In this document: piece after piece, positions 36,548-44,965 of the stretch
Layout of the letters: each line of letters starts with the position of its first letter
How positions within the stretch are numbered: the stretch's first letter is position 1
NCBI RefSeq assembly: GCF_013407955.1
Contig: NZ_JACCBU010000001.1
Span: 868,001-932,000 of the forward strand
Direction of reading: 5' to 3'
DNA length: 64,000 nt
Source: Microlunatus parietis
GTDB taxonomy: Bacteria; Actinomycetota; Actinomycetes; Propionibacteriales; Propionibacteriaceae
Made by a program: the position numbers and the translations under genes
Notes under the pieces: model-generated
What the model was told of the DNA's origin: nothing
What the model saw: the letters and a program-made list of their open reading frames with translations, nothing else
Database searches by the model: none

Positions 36548-37335
36548 GAGTGTCCACCTCCGGCGCCGACGGGCGTACGTACCGGGTAGCCGGCGGCGGC
36601 GAGGGCCGCCTTCACGTCGGCGACCCGCAGCGTACCGAAGTGGAACACGCTGGCCGCGAGCACGGCGTCCGCACCGGCGTCGACGGCGGGCGGGAAGTCC
36701 TCGGCCCGGCCGGCGCCGCCGGAGGCGATCAACGGGACGTCGACCACGGCCCGTACCGCCGCGATCATGTCCAGGTCGAAGCCCGACGTGGTCCCGTCCG
36801 CGTCCATCGAGTTGAGCAGGATCTCCCCCACGCCCAGGTCGACGCCGCGGCGGGCCCACTCGATCGCGTCCAGCCCGGCGCTCTTCCGGCCGCCATGGGT
36901 GGTCACCTCGAAGCCGGACGGCTGGTCCGGCGACCGGCGGGCATCGACCGACAGCACCAGCACCTGGTTGCCGAACCGGCGGGTGATCTCGCCGATCACC
37001 TCGGGCCGGTGGATCGCCCCCGTGTTGATCGCGACCTTGTCGGCACCGGCGCGGAGCAGGGTGTCCACGTCGGCGACCGAGCTGACGCCGCCGCCGACGG
37101 TGAGCGGGATGAACACCGTCTCCGCCGTCCGCCGGACCACCTCGAGCGTCGTCTCGCGACCCTCGACCGAGGCGGAGATGTCGAGGAAGGTGAGCTCGTC
37201 GGCCCCCTCGGCGTCGTACACCGAACCCAGTTCGACCGGGTCGCCGGCGTCGCGCAGGTCGACGAAGTTCACCCCTTTGACCACGCGTCCGCCGTGGACG
37301 TCGAGGCACGGGATCACGCGCACGGCTACAGTCAC
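36544..37335 (-). CDS. hisF: Imidazole glycerol phosphate synthase, cyclase subunit
   Basis: 263-aa TIM barrel that combines PRFAR with ammonia from HisH. The catalytic Asp residues are in [13 protein letters not shown] and [13 protein letters not shown]; phosphate-binding loops are LTVGGGVSS and [12 protein letters not shown]. It is separated from hisH and the other his genes, which are not in the window. It lies between a GNAT gene and a 2-hydroxyacid dehydrogenase gene in a long minus-strand operon. The GTG start is followed by TVAVRVIP. Confidence 0.95.
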   Translation of the reverse strand: MTVAVRVIPCLDVHGGRVVKGVNFVDLRDAGDPVELGSVYDAEGADELTFLDISASVEGRETTLEVVRRTAETVFIPLTVGGGVSSVADVDTLLRAGADKVAINTGAIHRPEVIGEITRRFGNQVLVLSVDARRSPDQPSGFEVTTHGGRKSAGLDAIEWARRGVDLGVGEILLNSMDADGTTSGFDLDMIAAVRAVVDVPLIASGGAGRAEDFPPAVDAGADAVLAASVFHFGTLRVADVKAALAAAGYPVRTPVGAGGGHS

Positions 37336-37339
37336 GGGC

Positions 37340-37837
37340 CTACCCTATTCCGACCGACTGAGCGGGCTTCTCGAAGATCAGCTCCGCGCCCCCGCCAAGC
37401 AGCGCGTGCCCGGGCCGGCCGGTGTCGACGAATCCGTACCGGCGATAGAACGCGATCGCCCGCGCGTTGTCCGACCGTACGGTCAGCCGGAGGACCCCGG
37501 CCCGACGGTCTGAAGCCCAGGTCTCGACGGCTCCGACCAGCGCGGCCACCACACCCTGCCCCCGGGCCTCGGGCGAGACCCAGAACGACAACAGCTCGGC
37601 CACGTCCACCTCCTCGGCCGGCAGCCCGGTCAAAACGCCGACTGGCCGGTCGTCGTGCAGCGCGGCGACATGGTGCCAGTTGGGCCGGTCCAGCCGCTCC
37701 CGCCAGCGCTGCTCCGGCGCGTCCGCCCAGTCGGCCAGCTTCGAGCCGAAGGCGTACGGGGCGTCGCGCAGGGACGCCAGGCGCAGGTCCCGCCACAGCG
37801 TCCAGTCGTCCGGGGTCAGCACACGGAGTTCGAGCAC
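37340..37837 (-). CDS. GNAT-family N-acetyltransferase
   Basis: 165 aa. The core reads [21 protein letters not shown] (acetyl-CoA loop RGQGV) and [21 protein letters not shown]. These are typical of single-domain GNAT enzymes. It is the first gene of the run GNAT-hisF-2HADH-HIT-GT87-ilvD-SDR, ending 4 bp before hisF. The substrate is unknown. Confidence 0.85.
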   Translation of the reverse strand: MLELRVLTPDDWTLWRDLRLASLRDAPYAFGSKLADWADAPEQRWRERLDRPNWHHVAALHDDRPVGVLTGLPAEEVDVAELLSFWVSPEARGQGVVAALVGAVETWASDRRAGVLRLTVRSDNARAIAFYRRYGFVDTGRPGHALLGGGAELIFEKPAQSVGIG

Positions 37838-37913
37838 CGGGACAGTGTCCTGAGTCTCCGTGGTCGCCGCAATCGGATTGCCTCAGCCAGCGCAAGCGCG
37901 GAGGTGGTCATCG

Positions 37914-38372
37914 ATGCCAACCTTTGACATCGACTCGTACCTGCTCGATGTCCTGACCAAGATCGACGACTGCGGCTGGTCAGTCGTCGCCGTCGAGCCG
38001 GACATCGGCGATCCCGAACCCGGATTCGCCTACACCGTTGGCCTGACGACGGCCGGCCATCCCGAGTTGGCCATCTTCGGCCTGCCGGCCAGATTGGCGC
38101 AGAGTCTGCTCAACCAGGTTGCGGAGCGGCTGGTCGGAGGAGAGAGCATCCGCCCCGGCGACCGGCTGGAACGCGTGATCGGCAACGGACTAACCCTGAC
38201 AGCGGTCGACATGACCGACCTGAGCGAGCTCGGTGTGGTCACCGCCGTCTACGGTCACGCCGACCGGGCCCTCCAACTCGTCTGGCCGGATCCGGAGGGC
38301 CGGATGCCCTGGCAACGCGGCTACTCGATGACGCCCGAGGCACAGCCACTCTTCGGCTACGGCCTGGAATGA
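37914..38372 (+). CDS. DUF4262 family protein
   Basis: 152 aa from the ATG at 37914 (GCGGAGG upstream). Diagnostic segments are the early CGWSVVAVEPD and FAYTVGLTTAGHPELAIFGL (FxYTxGLxxxxHPE), and the later YGHADRALQLVWPDPEGRMP. The family is widespread and its function is unknown. Its stop overlaps the start of the DUF559 gene as ATGA. Confidence 0.85.
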   Translation: MPTFDIDSYLLDVLTKIDDCGWSVVAVEPDIGDPEPGFAYTVGLTTAGHPELAIFGLPARLAQSLLNQVAERLVGGESIRPGDRLERVIGNGLTLTAVDMTDLSELGVVTAVYGHADRALQLVWPDPEGRMPWQRGYSMTPEAQPLFGYGLE

Positions 38373-39262
38373 GCGCCCCCGAACAGCGAGCGCTCCTCGC
38401 CCGGTGGGAGAAGGTGCACGGGCGGCGACCGCGGGGACTGCGGTACCAGCGGGTGCTGCGCGGTGTCTACCTGCCGGCGGACGCCGAACCGACGCTGGCC
38501 GATCGCTGTGCCGCAGCGCTCCTGATCGCCCCGGCCGACGCGGTGATCACCGGCGTCACGGCCCTGCAGCTGCACGGGATCACGGTCGGGAACACGAGTC
38601 CGATCCGGCTGGCGTCCGCAACGGCCCTGCGCCGACGCACTGCAGGAATCAGCCTGTCGCGGACCCGCACACTGCCCGAACAGTCTCGACGGGTCGCCCG
38701 GCCCGTGGCCGCCTGGGTCGACGCCTGCCGCGAACTTGATCTGGTCGAAGCCGTTGCCGCCGCGGATTGGTTGGTGCGACTCGGCCGGGCGACCGGCCCC
38801 GATCTCGTCGCCGCAGCCGACGCCGCTTCGGGCCGAGGCTGCCGTACGGCTCGGAGGGCTGCGCAACTGACCCGATCGACGGCCCGCTCCCCCAAGGAGT
38901 CCGAGCTCCGCCTGCTCCTGACGCTGGCCGGCCTCCCGGAGCCCCGCTGCAATGTGTCGGTCGGCGACGACGTACACCGGATCGCCGAGGTCGATCTGCT
39001 GTACGACGACTTTCGGGTCGCCGTCGAGTACGAGGGCGACCAGCACCGTACGGATGGATGGCAGTGGAGCGTCGACATCGAGCGGATGGAGGAACTCATC
39101 GCTGCCGGCTACGCCGTGATCAGGGTGACCGCCGCCCGGATGCGGGACCCGCGCGGCCTCGTCCACATCGTCCACGATCACCTGCGCCGCCGCGGCTACG
39201 CCGGCCCTGCACCACACTTCCCTTCAGAGTGGTCCCAACTCTTCGACCGCCGCACTCACTGA
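38369..39262 (+). CDS. DUF559/Vsr-like endonuclease-fold protein with AbiEi-like N-terminus
   Basis: 297 aa. The first half resembles AbiEi-type antitoxin or transcription-factor-like proteins (RYQRVLRGVYLPADA, ALLIAPADAVITGVTALQLHG). The C-terminal 110 residues carry the PD-(D/E)XK set of DUF559 proteins: ESELRLLLTLAGLP, EVDLLYDDFRVAVEYEGDQH and a helix ending AGYAVIRVTAARM. Such proteins are common in actinobacteria, often in several copies. A nuclease role is likely but unproven. It is coupled to the DUF4262 gene. Confidence 0.8.
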   Translation: MSAPEQRALLARWEKVHGRRPRGLRYQRVLRGVYLPADAEPTLADRCAAALLIAPADAVITGVTALQLHGITVGNTSPIRLASATALRRRTAGISLSRTRTLPEQSRRVARPVAAWVDACRELDLVEAVAAADWLVRLGRATGPDLVAAADAASGRGCRTARRAAQLTRSTARSPKESELRLLLTLAGLPEPRCNVSVGDDVHRIAEVDLLYDDFRVAVEYEGDQHRTDGWQWSVDIERMEELIAAGYAVIRVTAARMRDPRGLVHIVHDHLRRRGYAGPAPHFPSEWSQLFDRRTH

Positions 39263-39319
39263 GTGGACGATAAGGGCAGCTCCGAGGCCGGCTGATTTCG
39301 CTGCCATGATCGTCCACTC
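39261..39319. repeat. Hairpin repeat GAGTGGACGAT, copy A
   Basis: Starts at the stop codon of the DUF559 gene. Arms GAGTGGACGATAAGGGCAGC and GCTGCCATGATCGTCCACTC pair with two mismatches around a 19-base loop. A second, more decayed copy lies at 39466-39520. It may end the transcript of the DUF559 gene. Confidence 0.65.
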
Positions 39320-39465
39320 GATGAAGCCCGGGAGCCCCGAAGCCGTCGGCGGAGCAGCGTGGCGCCACAGAGCCGAAGCCCGCGCCCTTCCGCACCCGGC
39401 CAACCCCCGCGAAACCTCGCTGCACCCGGGCGATTCCGCCGAGCGGCGACTCCGACGCGCCCGCC

Positions 39466-39520
39466 GAGTGGACGATCAGGGCAGCTTCCGAAGCGATTCC
39501 GCTGCCGTTTCCGTCCAGTC
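39466..39520. repeat. Hairpin repeat GAGTGGACGAT, copy B
   Basis: GAGTGGACGATCAGGGCAGC pairs with GCTGCC and CGTCCAGTC around AAGCGATTCC. It is clearly related to copy A but has an interrupted right arm. Confidence 0.55.
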
Positions 39521-39634
39521 AGGGAGCTCGGTCGCTCGTTGGGGCTGGCCGGTTCAATGTGCGATGCTCGGCCGGAGTCCGAACCAGACGCGGACGAAAC
39601 CGGCCCACGTGTGCACTTGCCAACGACCCGCGCG

Positions 39635-39669
39635 TTTGCAATAGTAAACACAGATTTGCACTCGTAAAC
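39635..39669 (+). promoter_or_regulatory. Two direct operator-like repeats upstream of the VWA gene
   Basis: TTTGCAATAGTAAAC (39635-39649) and TTTGCACTCGTAAAC (39655-39669) are 20 bp apart, about two helical turns, and end 23 bp before the ATG. A third version, TTTGCATGAGTTAAC, lies just upstream of the nearby XRE regulator gene (42212-42226). The common core is TTTGCA-N3-GTWAAC. Confidence 0.65.
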
Positions 39670-39692
39670 ATGGATCGCGGGGAGGACGCACA

Positions 39693-41645
39693 ATGAGTAG
39701 GCGATCACGACTTCGGCGGATCACCGCCGCTGCCCTCGGGGGACTGATCCTGGTCACCCTGACGCTGGTCGGGATGGCTCCGGCCTCGGCCGAGGACGGC
39801 AACGGCAAGCTGCTGCTCGTCCTCGACTCGTCCGGGTCGATGAAGGAGAAGGCGGGCGACGGGAAGACCAAGATCGAGGCCGCCAAGACCGCGCTGAACA
39901 ACGTCGTCGACGCGCTGCCCGACCAGGCCCAGGTCGGTATGCGGGTCTACGGCGCCACGGTGTTCGACCGCAAGGACGAGGGCGCCTGTCAGGACACCCA
40001 GCTGGTGGTGCCGATCGGCACCGGGAACCAGGCCAAGCTGAAGGCGGCGATCGGGAAGTACAAGCCGTACGGCGAGACGCCGATCGCGTACTCGCTGGAG
40101 CAGGCGGCGAAGGACCTCGGCACCGAGGGGCAGCGGACCATTCTGCTGGTCTCCGACGGCGAGGAGACCTGCGTACCGGATCCGTGCCCGGTCGCCCAGA
40201 AGATCGCCGACGCGGGGATCGACCTGAAGATCGACGTGGTCGGGTTCAACGTCTCCGGCAAGGCCGAGCGGCAGCTGCGCTGCGTCGCCGACAAGGGCAA
40301 CGGCGACTACTACGACGCCGACGACACCGAGGAGCTCGAGGAGAGCCTGAGCCGGCTGTCCACCCGGGCCTTCCGCCCGTTCCGGCTCGGCGGAACCCCG
40401 ATCACCGGCAGCGACGAGCCGGCCACGGCGCCGGACCTCGGGCCGGGCTCCTGGCTCGACAAGCTGCCGACCGAGGCGGAGGCGGTCAAGTACTACCGCC
40501 TGAAGCGGACCAAGGCGCAGTCGACGTTCTGGATCGGCGCCAGCCTGCAGGCGCCCTCCTCGCGGACCCAGCTCGCCATGAAGCTCGTACTCCCCGAGGA
40601 CCTGGACGAGACCTGCGGCTGGGCCTACCCGTCGGCCTTGGGCGGCAAGCATTCCCGGATGCTGCTGAGCGGCGTCGTCAGCAGTCACTCCAAGGACAAG
40701 GACTGCCTCGCGGCGACGGAGTTCCTGCTCCACGTGGGATTCACGGATTTCTCGGACAGTCTGGCCGGGCAGAAATTCCAGCTCCGGGTGTACGAGGAGC
40801 CGCCGGTGTCGACCCGGGTCGGGCTGCCGGCCGAGGTGGACGACCCGCACTGGCAGTCGATGGCGCCGCGCAACCCGAAGACGATTCAGCCGGGCAGTTC
40901 GTTCGCCGATGCCCCGACGATCACCTCGGGGACGTACAAGGTCGACGTGATGCCGGGCGAGATCCAGACGTTCAAGGTGAAGGCGGACTGGGGCCAGCGG
41001 ATTCAGGTGCTCGGCCAGATCGCGAAGCTGGCCAAGGCCGACGAGTGGGTGGCCCGCGGTGCCCGGCGCTACTCGGTGGGCGTGCTGTCCCCGTACGGCG
41101 GCCCGGCGAAGGCGATCTTCGGCAAGGGCGAGCCGGCCGGCTACCAGTCCATCGTCTCCCGTCAGGGCAACGAGGTGGCGGTGCAGACCAAGGAGGTCCG
41201 CTGGGCCAACCGGGACGGCTCCGGCGACGAGCAGAACAACGCGCTGGCCGGCGAGTTCTACGTGACCATCCAGCTCGATCGAGAGGCCGAGGACGAACCC
41301 GCCTTCGCGCTCCCGATGACGCTGACCGTCGGCGTCATCGGAACGCCGAACGGCGCCCCGCAGTACGCCAACGACGCTCCCCCGCCCGCTGAGACGCCGA
41401 GTCCGTCGGCGACCCCGTCGAGCGAGCCGCCGGCCAGCGAGTCGCCCGAACCGCCGGCCTCTCAGCCAGCCTCGAACCCGCCGGCCAGTGGCAACGGCCA
41501 GCCCGGCGACGGTGGCTCAGGCGAGGGTACGGAGAACGACGGCCGGACCGGACCGCCGGCCGGGTTGACGGCGGCGCTGGTCACCGGGGCCGTGGTCCTG
41601 GTCGGCGGCGGCACCGGCCTGCTGGTCTGGCTGCGCCGCCACTGA
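39693..41645 (+). CDS. Secreted VWA-domain surface protein, C-terminally membrane-anchored
   Basis: 650 aa. A signal peptide (RRITAAALGGLILVTLTLVG, then ASA) is followed by a VWA domain with the MIDAS motif DSSGS (LVLDSSGSM), GETPIAYSLEQA as the Thr of the metal site, and SDGEETC. Cys pairs in this part suggest disulphides. A beta-rich middle (residues about 230-560) is followed by a Pro/Ser-rich stalk and a final transmembrane helix with WLRRH. The ATG has GGGGAGG upstream. Expression is probably tied to the XRE regulator through shared sites. Ligand unknown. Confidence 0.88.
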   Translation: MSRRSRLRRITAAALGGLILVTLTLVGMAPASAEDGNGKLLLVLDSSGSMKEKAGDGKTKIEAAKTALNNVVDALPDQAQVGMRVYGATVFDRKDEGACQDTQLVVPIGTGNQAKLKAAIGKYKPYGETPIAYSLEQAAKDLGTEGQRTILLVSDGEETCVPDPCPVAQKIADAGIDLKIDVVGFNVSGKAERQLRCVADKGNGDYYDADDTEELEESLSRLSTRAFRPFRLGGTPITGSDEPATAPDLGPGSWLDKLPTEAEAVKYYRLKRTKAQSTFWIGASLQAPSSRTQLAMKLVLPEDLDETCGWAYPSALGGKHSRMLLSGVVSSHSKDKDCLAATEFLLHVGFTDFSDSLAGQKFQLRVYEEPPVSTRVGLPAEVDDPHWQSMAPRNPKTIQPGSSFADAPTITSGTYKVDVMPGEIQTFKVKADWGQRIQVLGQIAKLAKADEWVARGARRYSVGVLSPYGGPAKAIFGKGEPAGYQSIVSRQGNEVAVQTKEVRWANRDGSGDEQNNALAGEFYVTIQLDREAEDEPAFALPMTLTVGVIGTPNGAPQYANDAPPPAETPSPSATPSSEPPASESPEPPASQPASNPPASGNGQPGDGGSGEGTENDGRTGPPAGLTAALVTGAVVLVGGGTGLLVWLRRH

Positions 41646-41658
41646 CCGCACCACGTCG

Positions 41659-41679
41659 GCCCTTCGACAGGCTCAGGGG
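41659..41679. repeat. REP-like half element, copy 4
   Basis: GCCCTTCGACAGGCTCAGGG is a single arm of the REP-like family. It covers the stop codon of the XRE regulator gene, so the element contributes its last codons. Confidence 0.6.
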
Positions 41680-42197
41680 ACGTTGGAGCCGGTGATCCGG
41701 GCGAAGTGGCGCAGCGCGTCGTCGGTGCGGGACACCCCATAGGCGAGGAGCAGGTCCGCGACCGCGGGATGGCGGTCGCGGACCTCCGCAGCGACGGCCG
41801 CATATTCGTCGGCTCCGGCGGCCAGCCGGAACACCTCCTGCACCTGGCGGACCGTGTTCCGCGACACCGATCGGGTACGGGCCGTGAGCACATCGCCGGA
41901 GCGGTCCTCGGTGACCTGGGCCATCGCCTCGACGGGTGTGAGCCGGCCCAGCTCGACGTCGGCGACGGCCTCGTGCAGCAGCCGCAGCCGCTCCCCACTG
42001 GCCGGGTTGGCCAGCTTGACCCGGTGCCCGTTGATCAACTGGGACAGCATCGGCGCCGAGACCCCGAGCAGCTCGGCCAGCTTGCCCTGACTCAGCCCGA
42101 GCGCCGCGCAGTAGCGCCCGACCAGTCGCTGCAGCGTGTCGCCGTACAGCCTCGTCTGTTCCGCGCGGGCCCGCTCGACCTCGTCCGGTGCCGCCAT
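41673..42197 (-). CDS. XRE-family helix-turn-helix regulator
   Basis: 174 aa if it starts at the ATG at 42195-42197, which has GGAGG 8 bases upstream; a longer start seven codons earlier lies inside an operator-like site. The HTH reads LGLSQGKLAELLGVSAPMLS and QLINGHRVKLANP. The C-terminal half is helical without a known domain. It follows a Ser/Thr kinase gene in the same direction after 57 bp, and the TTTGCA-N3-GTWAAC site upstream suggests autoregulation. Kinase input into this regulator is an inference from gene order. Confidence 0.85.
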   Translation of the reverse strand: MAAPDEVERARAEQTRLYGDTLQRLVGRYCAALGLSQGKLAELLGVSAPMLSQLINGHRVKLANPASGERLRLLHEAVADVELGRLTPVEAMAQVTEDRSGDVLTARTRSVSRNTVRQVQEVFRLAAGADEYAAVAAEVRDRHPAVADLLLAYGVSRTDDALRHFARITGSNVP

Positions 42198-42211
42198 CGA
42201 ACCGACCTCCG

Positions 42212-42226
42212 TTTGCATGAGTTAAC
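42212..42226 (-). promoter_or_regulatory. Operator-like site upstream of the XRE gene
   Basis: TTTGCATGAGTTAAC (plus-strand reading) ends 15 bp before the preferred XRE start. It matches the two repeats upstream of the VWA gene at 12 or 13 of 15 positions. Confidence 0.55.
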
Positions 42227-42254
42227 GGACTCCAGGGTACGAGAACAGCGGCGG

Positions 42255-43361
42255 TCAGGTCAGCAGCAACACCAGCGCGACGATCAGGCAGACCGCGCCG
42301 AGCCCGACCGCGGCGATCGCGATCCCGGTCAGCCGGCGCCGCCGCTCCGGGGCCAGCGCCGGCCGCGGCCCGGCCGCCACCTGCCCCGACGCCGGAGCGT
42401 ACGGGAGGACCGGATCGGGCTTGGTCGACGGCTGCTCCGGCGCTTGCTGCGGCGGCGACACCGGTCCCGGCGCGCTGGCGGCCGAGACGGCCGAAACGGC
42501 GGCGGGCTGCGGCCGGGGCCGGGTCGCCGGCCCGTCCGGGAGCCAGCCGGCCGGCAGCGGCGGCAGGTGGTCGAAGACCTCGATCTCGGCGCCGGGGTCG
42601 CCCCACCACCGGATCGTGGCGAGCTCGGCCCGGGCCTGCTCGGCCGAGCCGATCCGTTCGGCCGGGTGGGGCGCCAGCAGCCGACCCAGCAGCGGGCCGA
42701 GCGGGCTGGCCTGCAGCTCGGCCGGGATCTCAGGGCGGGGCCCCGGCTTCACGCCGGTGAGCAGTTCGAGGGTGACCAGGCCGGCGGCGTAGAGGTCCTG
42801 CCGCGGATCCGGATCGGCGCCGTACGCGGCCTCCGGGGACAGATAGCCCGGAGTGCCGATCACCTCGCCGACCCGGGTCAGCCGCGGGTCGTCGACGGCC
42901 GCCGCGATGCCGAAGTCGGTCAGCCGGAGCACCGGCCGGTCCCGCCCGGTCGCCTCCAGCAGCAGGTTGCTCGGCTTCACGTCCCGGTGCACCAGGCCGA
43001 CCGCGTGCACGGCGGCCAGGGCCTGCAGCAGCTGGTCCAGCAGGGTGATCGCCCAGAGCGGCGGCAGCCGGCCGTAGTCCTTGATCAACAACGCCGCGGT
43101 GCCGCCCCGGACCAACGGCATGGTGAACAGCACCCGGTCGTCCTCGCCGACCCAGCCCAGCGGCGTGATCACGTGCTCATGATCGATCCGCCAGGAGGTC
43201 TCCCGGACGAACCGGAGCAGCGACGCACTGTCGGACTGCTTCAGCACCTTCGCCGCCCGGTACGCCGACTCGCGCAGATCCCAGGCACGCCAGACCGTCC
43301 CCATGCCGCCCTCGTCCAGCAGATCGACGAGTTCGTACCGGCCGGCGAAAACCTCTCCCAT
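42255..43361 (-). CDS. Ser/Thr protein kinase, C-terminal membrane anchor
   Basis: 368 aa starting at MGEVFAGRYELV. Kinase domain residues 1-255: glycine-rich LLDEGGMGTVWRAWD, Lys in YRAAKVLKQ, catalytic loop HRDVKPSNLLL, DFGIAAAV, and the activation-segment end GTPGYLSPEAA. A Pro/Ala linker (about 275-340) is followed by one transmembrane helix and no extracellular domain. It is transcribed ahead of the XRE regulator. Its likely targets are local proteins such as that regulator (inference). Confidence 0.9.
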   Translation of the reverse strand: MGEVFAGRYELVDLLDEGGMGTVWRAWDLRESAYRAAKVLKQSDSASLLRFVRETSWRIDHEHVITPLGWVGEDDRVLFTMPLVRGGTAALLIKDYGRLPPLWAITLLDQLLQALAAVHAVGLVHRDVKPSNLLLEATGRDRPVLRLTDFGIAAAVDDPRLTRVGEVIGTPGYLSPEAAYGADPDPRQDLYAAGLVTLELLTGVKPGPRPEIPAELQASPLGPLLGRLLAPHPAERIGSAEQARAELATIRWWGDPGAEIEVFDHLPPLPAGWLPDGPATRPRPQPAAVSAVSAASAPGPVSPPQQAPEQPSTKPDPVLPYAPASGQVAAGPRPALAPERRRRLTGIAIAAVGLGAVCLIVALVLLLT

Positions 43362-43468
43362 CCCGCCATCCTCGCCGATCGACGTCGCGGATCGCCACCG
43401 GGGCACCGGTCCCGCCGACCTTGGGAAATCGGCTTCGCCGCGGCGGCCGCGCAGGTAGGGTCGGCAGC

Positions 43469-44965
43469 ATGCCCGCGCTCGATCAGACCTTCACCGACCT
43501 GCCCCTCCGCGCGGTCGCCGACGCGGCCCTGAGCAGGGCCCGGGACCTCGGCGCCGAACATGCCGACGTCCGGATCGAACGGATCAAACAGAGCCTCCGC
43601 AACTACCGCGACAGCAAGATCGAGACCGCGGTGGACGACGAGACGCTGGGCCTCGCGGTCCGGGTGGTGCACCAGGGCACCTGGGGATTCGCGGCCGGCA
43701 TCGTCCTCGGTACGGACGCGGCCGCCGGCCTGGCCGAGCAGGCCGTCCGGACGGCCCAGGTGTCCCGCCCGCTGACCACCGAGCGGGTCGAGCTGGCGCC
43801 GGAACCGGTCTACGCCGACGCGACCTGGGTTTCGGCGTACGAGCTCGATCCGTTCCAGGTGGCCGATGCCGAGAAGGACGGCCGGATGATCGAACTGAGC
43901 GACCGACTGCTCGCCGCGGACGGCGTGAACCACGCCGAGGCCCAGCTCTGGTACGTGCTGGAGAACAAGTTCTACGCCGATCTGGCCGGCACCACGACCA
44001 TCCAGCAGCGGGTCCGGCTGCAGCCCGAGCTGACCGCGATCAGCGTCGGTGATCATGGTTTCGCGTCGATGCGCACGCTGGCCGCGCCGACCGGCCGCGG
44101 CTGGGAGTATCTGACCGGCACCGGCTGGGACTTCGACGCCGAGGTGGCCGAGTTGCCGGAGCTGCTGGCCGCGCACGCGAAGGCGCCGTCGGTCCAGGCG
44201 GGCCGCTACGACCTGGTGATCGACCCGACCAACCTCTACCTGACCATCCACGAGTCGATCGGGCACGCCACCGAGCTGGACCGGGCGCTCGGCTACGAGG
44301 CCGCCTATGCCGGCACGTCGTTCGCGACCGTTGATCAACTCGGCACGCTGCACTACGGCAGCGAAGTCATGAACGTGACCGGCGACCGCGAAGTCGATCA
44401 TGGTCTGGCCACCGTCGGGTACGACGACGAGGGCGTGGCCGGGCAGACGTTCCCGATCATCACCGAGGGCACCCTGGTCGGCTACCAACTGAATCGGCAG
44501 ATGGCCGCCGCCCGCGGGCTTCGCTCCAACGGCTGCTCGTTCGCCGACTCCCCCGGCCACATCCCGATGCAGCGGATGCCGAACGTGTCGCTGCAGCCGG
44601 CCGAGAACGGCCCGAGCACCGACGAGTTGATCGGCCGGGTCGACCGCGGCATCTACATCGTCGGCGACAAGTCCTGGTCGATCGACATGCAGCGCTACAA
44701 CTTCCAGTTCACCGGGCAGCGCTTCTACGCGATCGAGAACGGCAAGATCACGCACCAGCTGCGCGACGTGGCGTACCAGGCGACGACGACCGACTTCTGG
44801 CGCTCGATGGAGGCGGTCGGAGGGCCGCAGACGTACTACCTGGGCGGAGCCTTCAACTGCGGCAAGGGACAGCCCGGCCAGATCGCGCCGGTGTCGCACG
44901 GCTGCCCGTCGGCGCTGTTCCGCCAGGTCAACATCCTGAACACCGTGTCCGAGGGGGGCCAGTGA
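43469..44965 (+). CDS. tldD: TldD-type metalloprotease subunit
   Basis: 498 aa from the ATG at 43469. The zinc site is IHESIGHATELD (HExxxH, with the Asp-containing extension). C-terminal segments GGAFNCGKGQPGQIAPVSHG and DRGIYIVGDKSW match the TldD family. With its partner it forms the TldD/TldE protease that trims unfolded peptides, for example modified-peptide precursors. The following gene starts within the stop codon, giving one transcription unit. Confidence 0.93.
   Translation: MPALDQTFTDLPLRAVADAALSRARDLGAEHADVRIERIKQSLRNYRDSKIETAVDDETLGLAVRVVHQGTWGFAAGIVLGTDAAAGLAEQAVRTAQVSRPLTTERVELAPEPVYADATWVSAYELDPFQVADAEKDGRMIELSDRLLAADGVNHAEAQLWYVLENKFYADLAGTTTIQQRVRLQPELTAISVGDHGFASMRTLAAPTGRGWEYLTGTGWDFDAEVAELPELLAAHAKAPSVQAGRYDLVIDPTNLYLTIHESIGHATELDRALGYEAAYAGTSFATVDQLGTLHYGSEVMNVTGDREVDHGLATVGYDDEGVAGQTFPIITEGTLVGYQLNRQMAAARGLRSNGCSFADSPGHIPMQRMPNVSLQPAENGPSTDELIGRVDRGIYIVGDKSWSIDMQRYNFQFTGQRFYAIENGKITHQLRDVAYQATTTDFWRSMEAVGGPQTYYLGGAFNCGKGQPGQIAPVSHGCPSALFRQVNILNTVSEGGQ

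Larger units (their letters stand above)
39263..39692. other. 430-bp intergenic region with repeats and an operator
   Basis: No supported gene in either strand. It holds two copies of the GAGTGGACGAT hairpin (39261-39319 and 39466-39520) and, at its right end, two direct copies of a 15-bp site upstream of the VWA gene. The middle (39320-39465) shows nothing recognisable. Confidence 0.6.
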
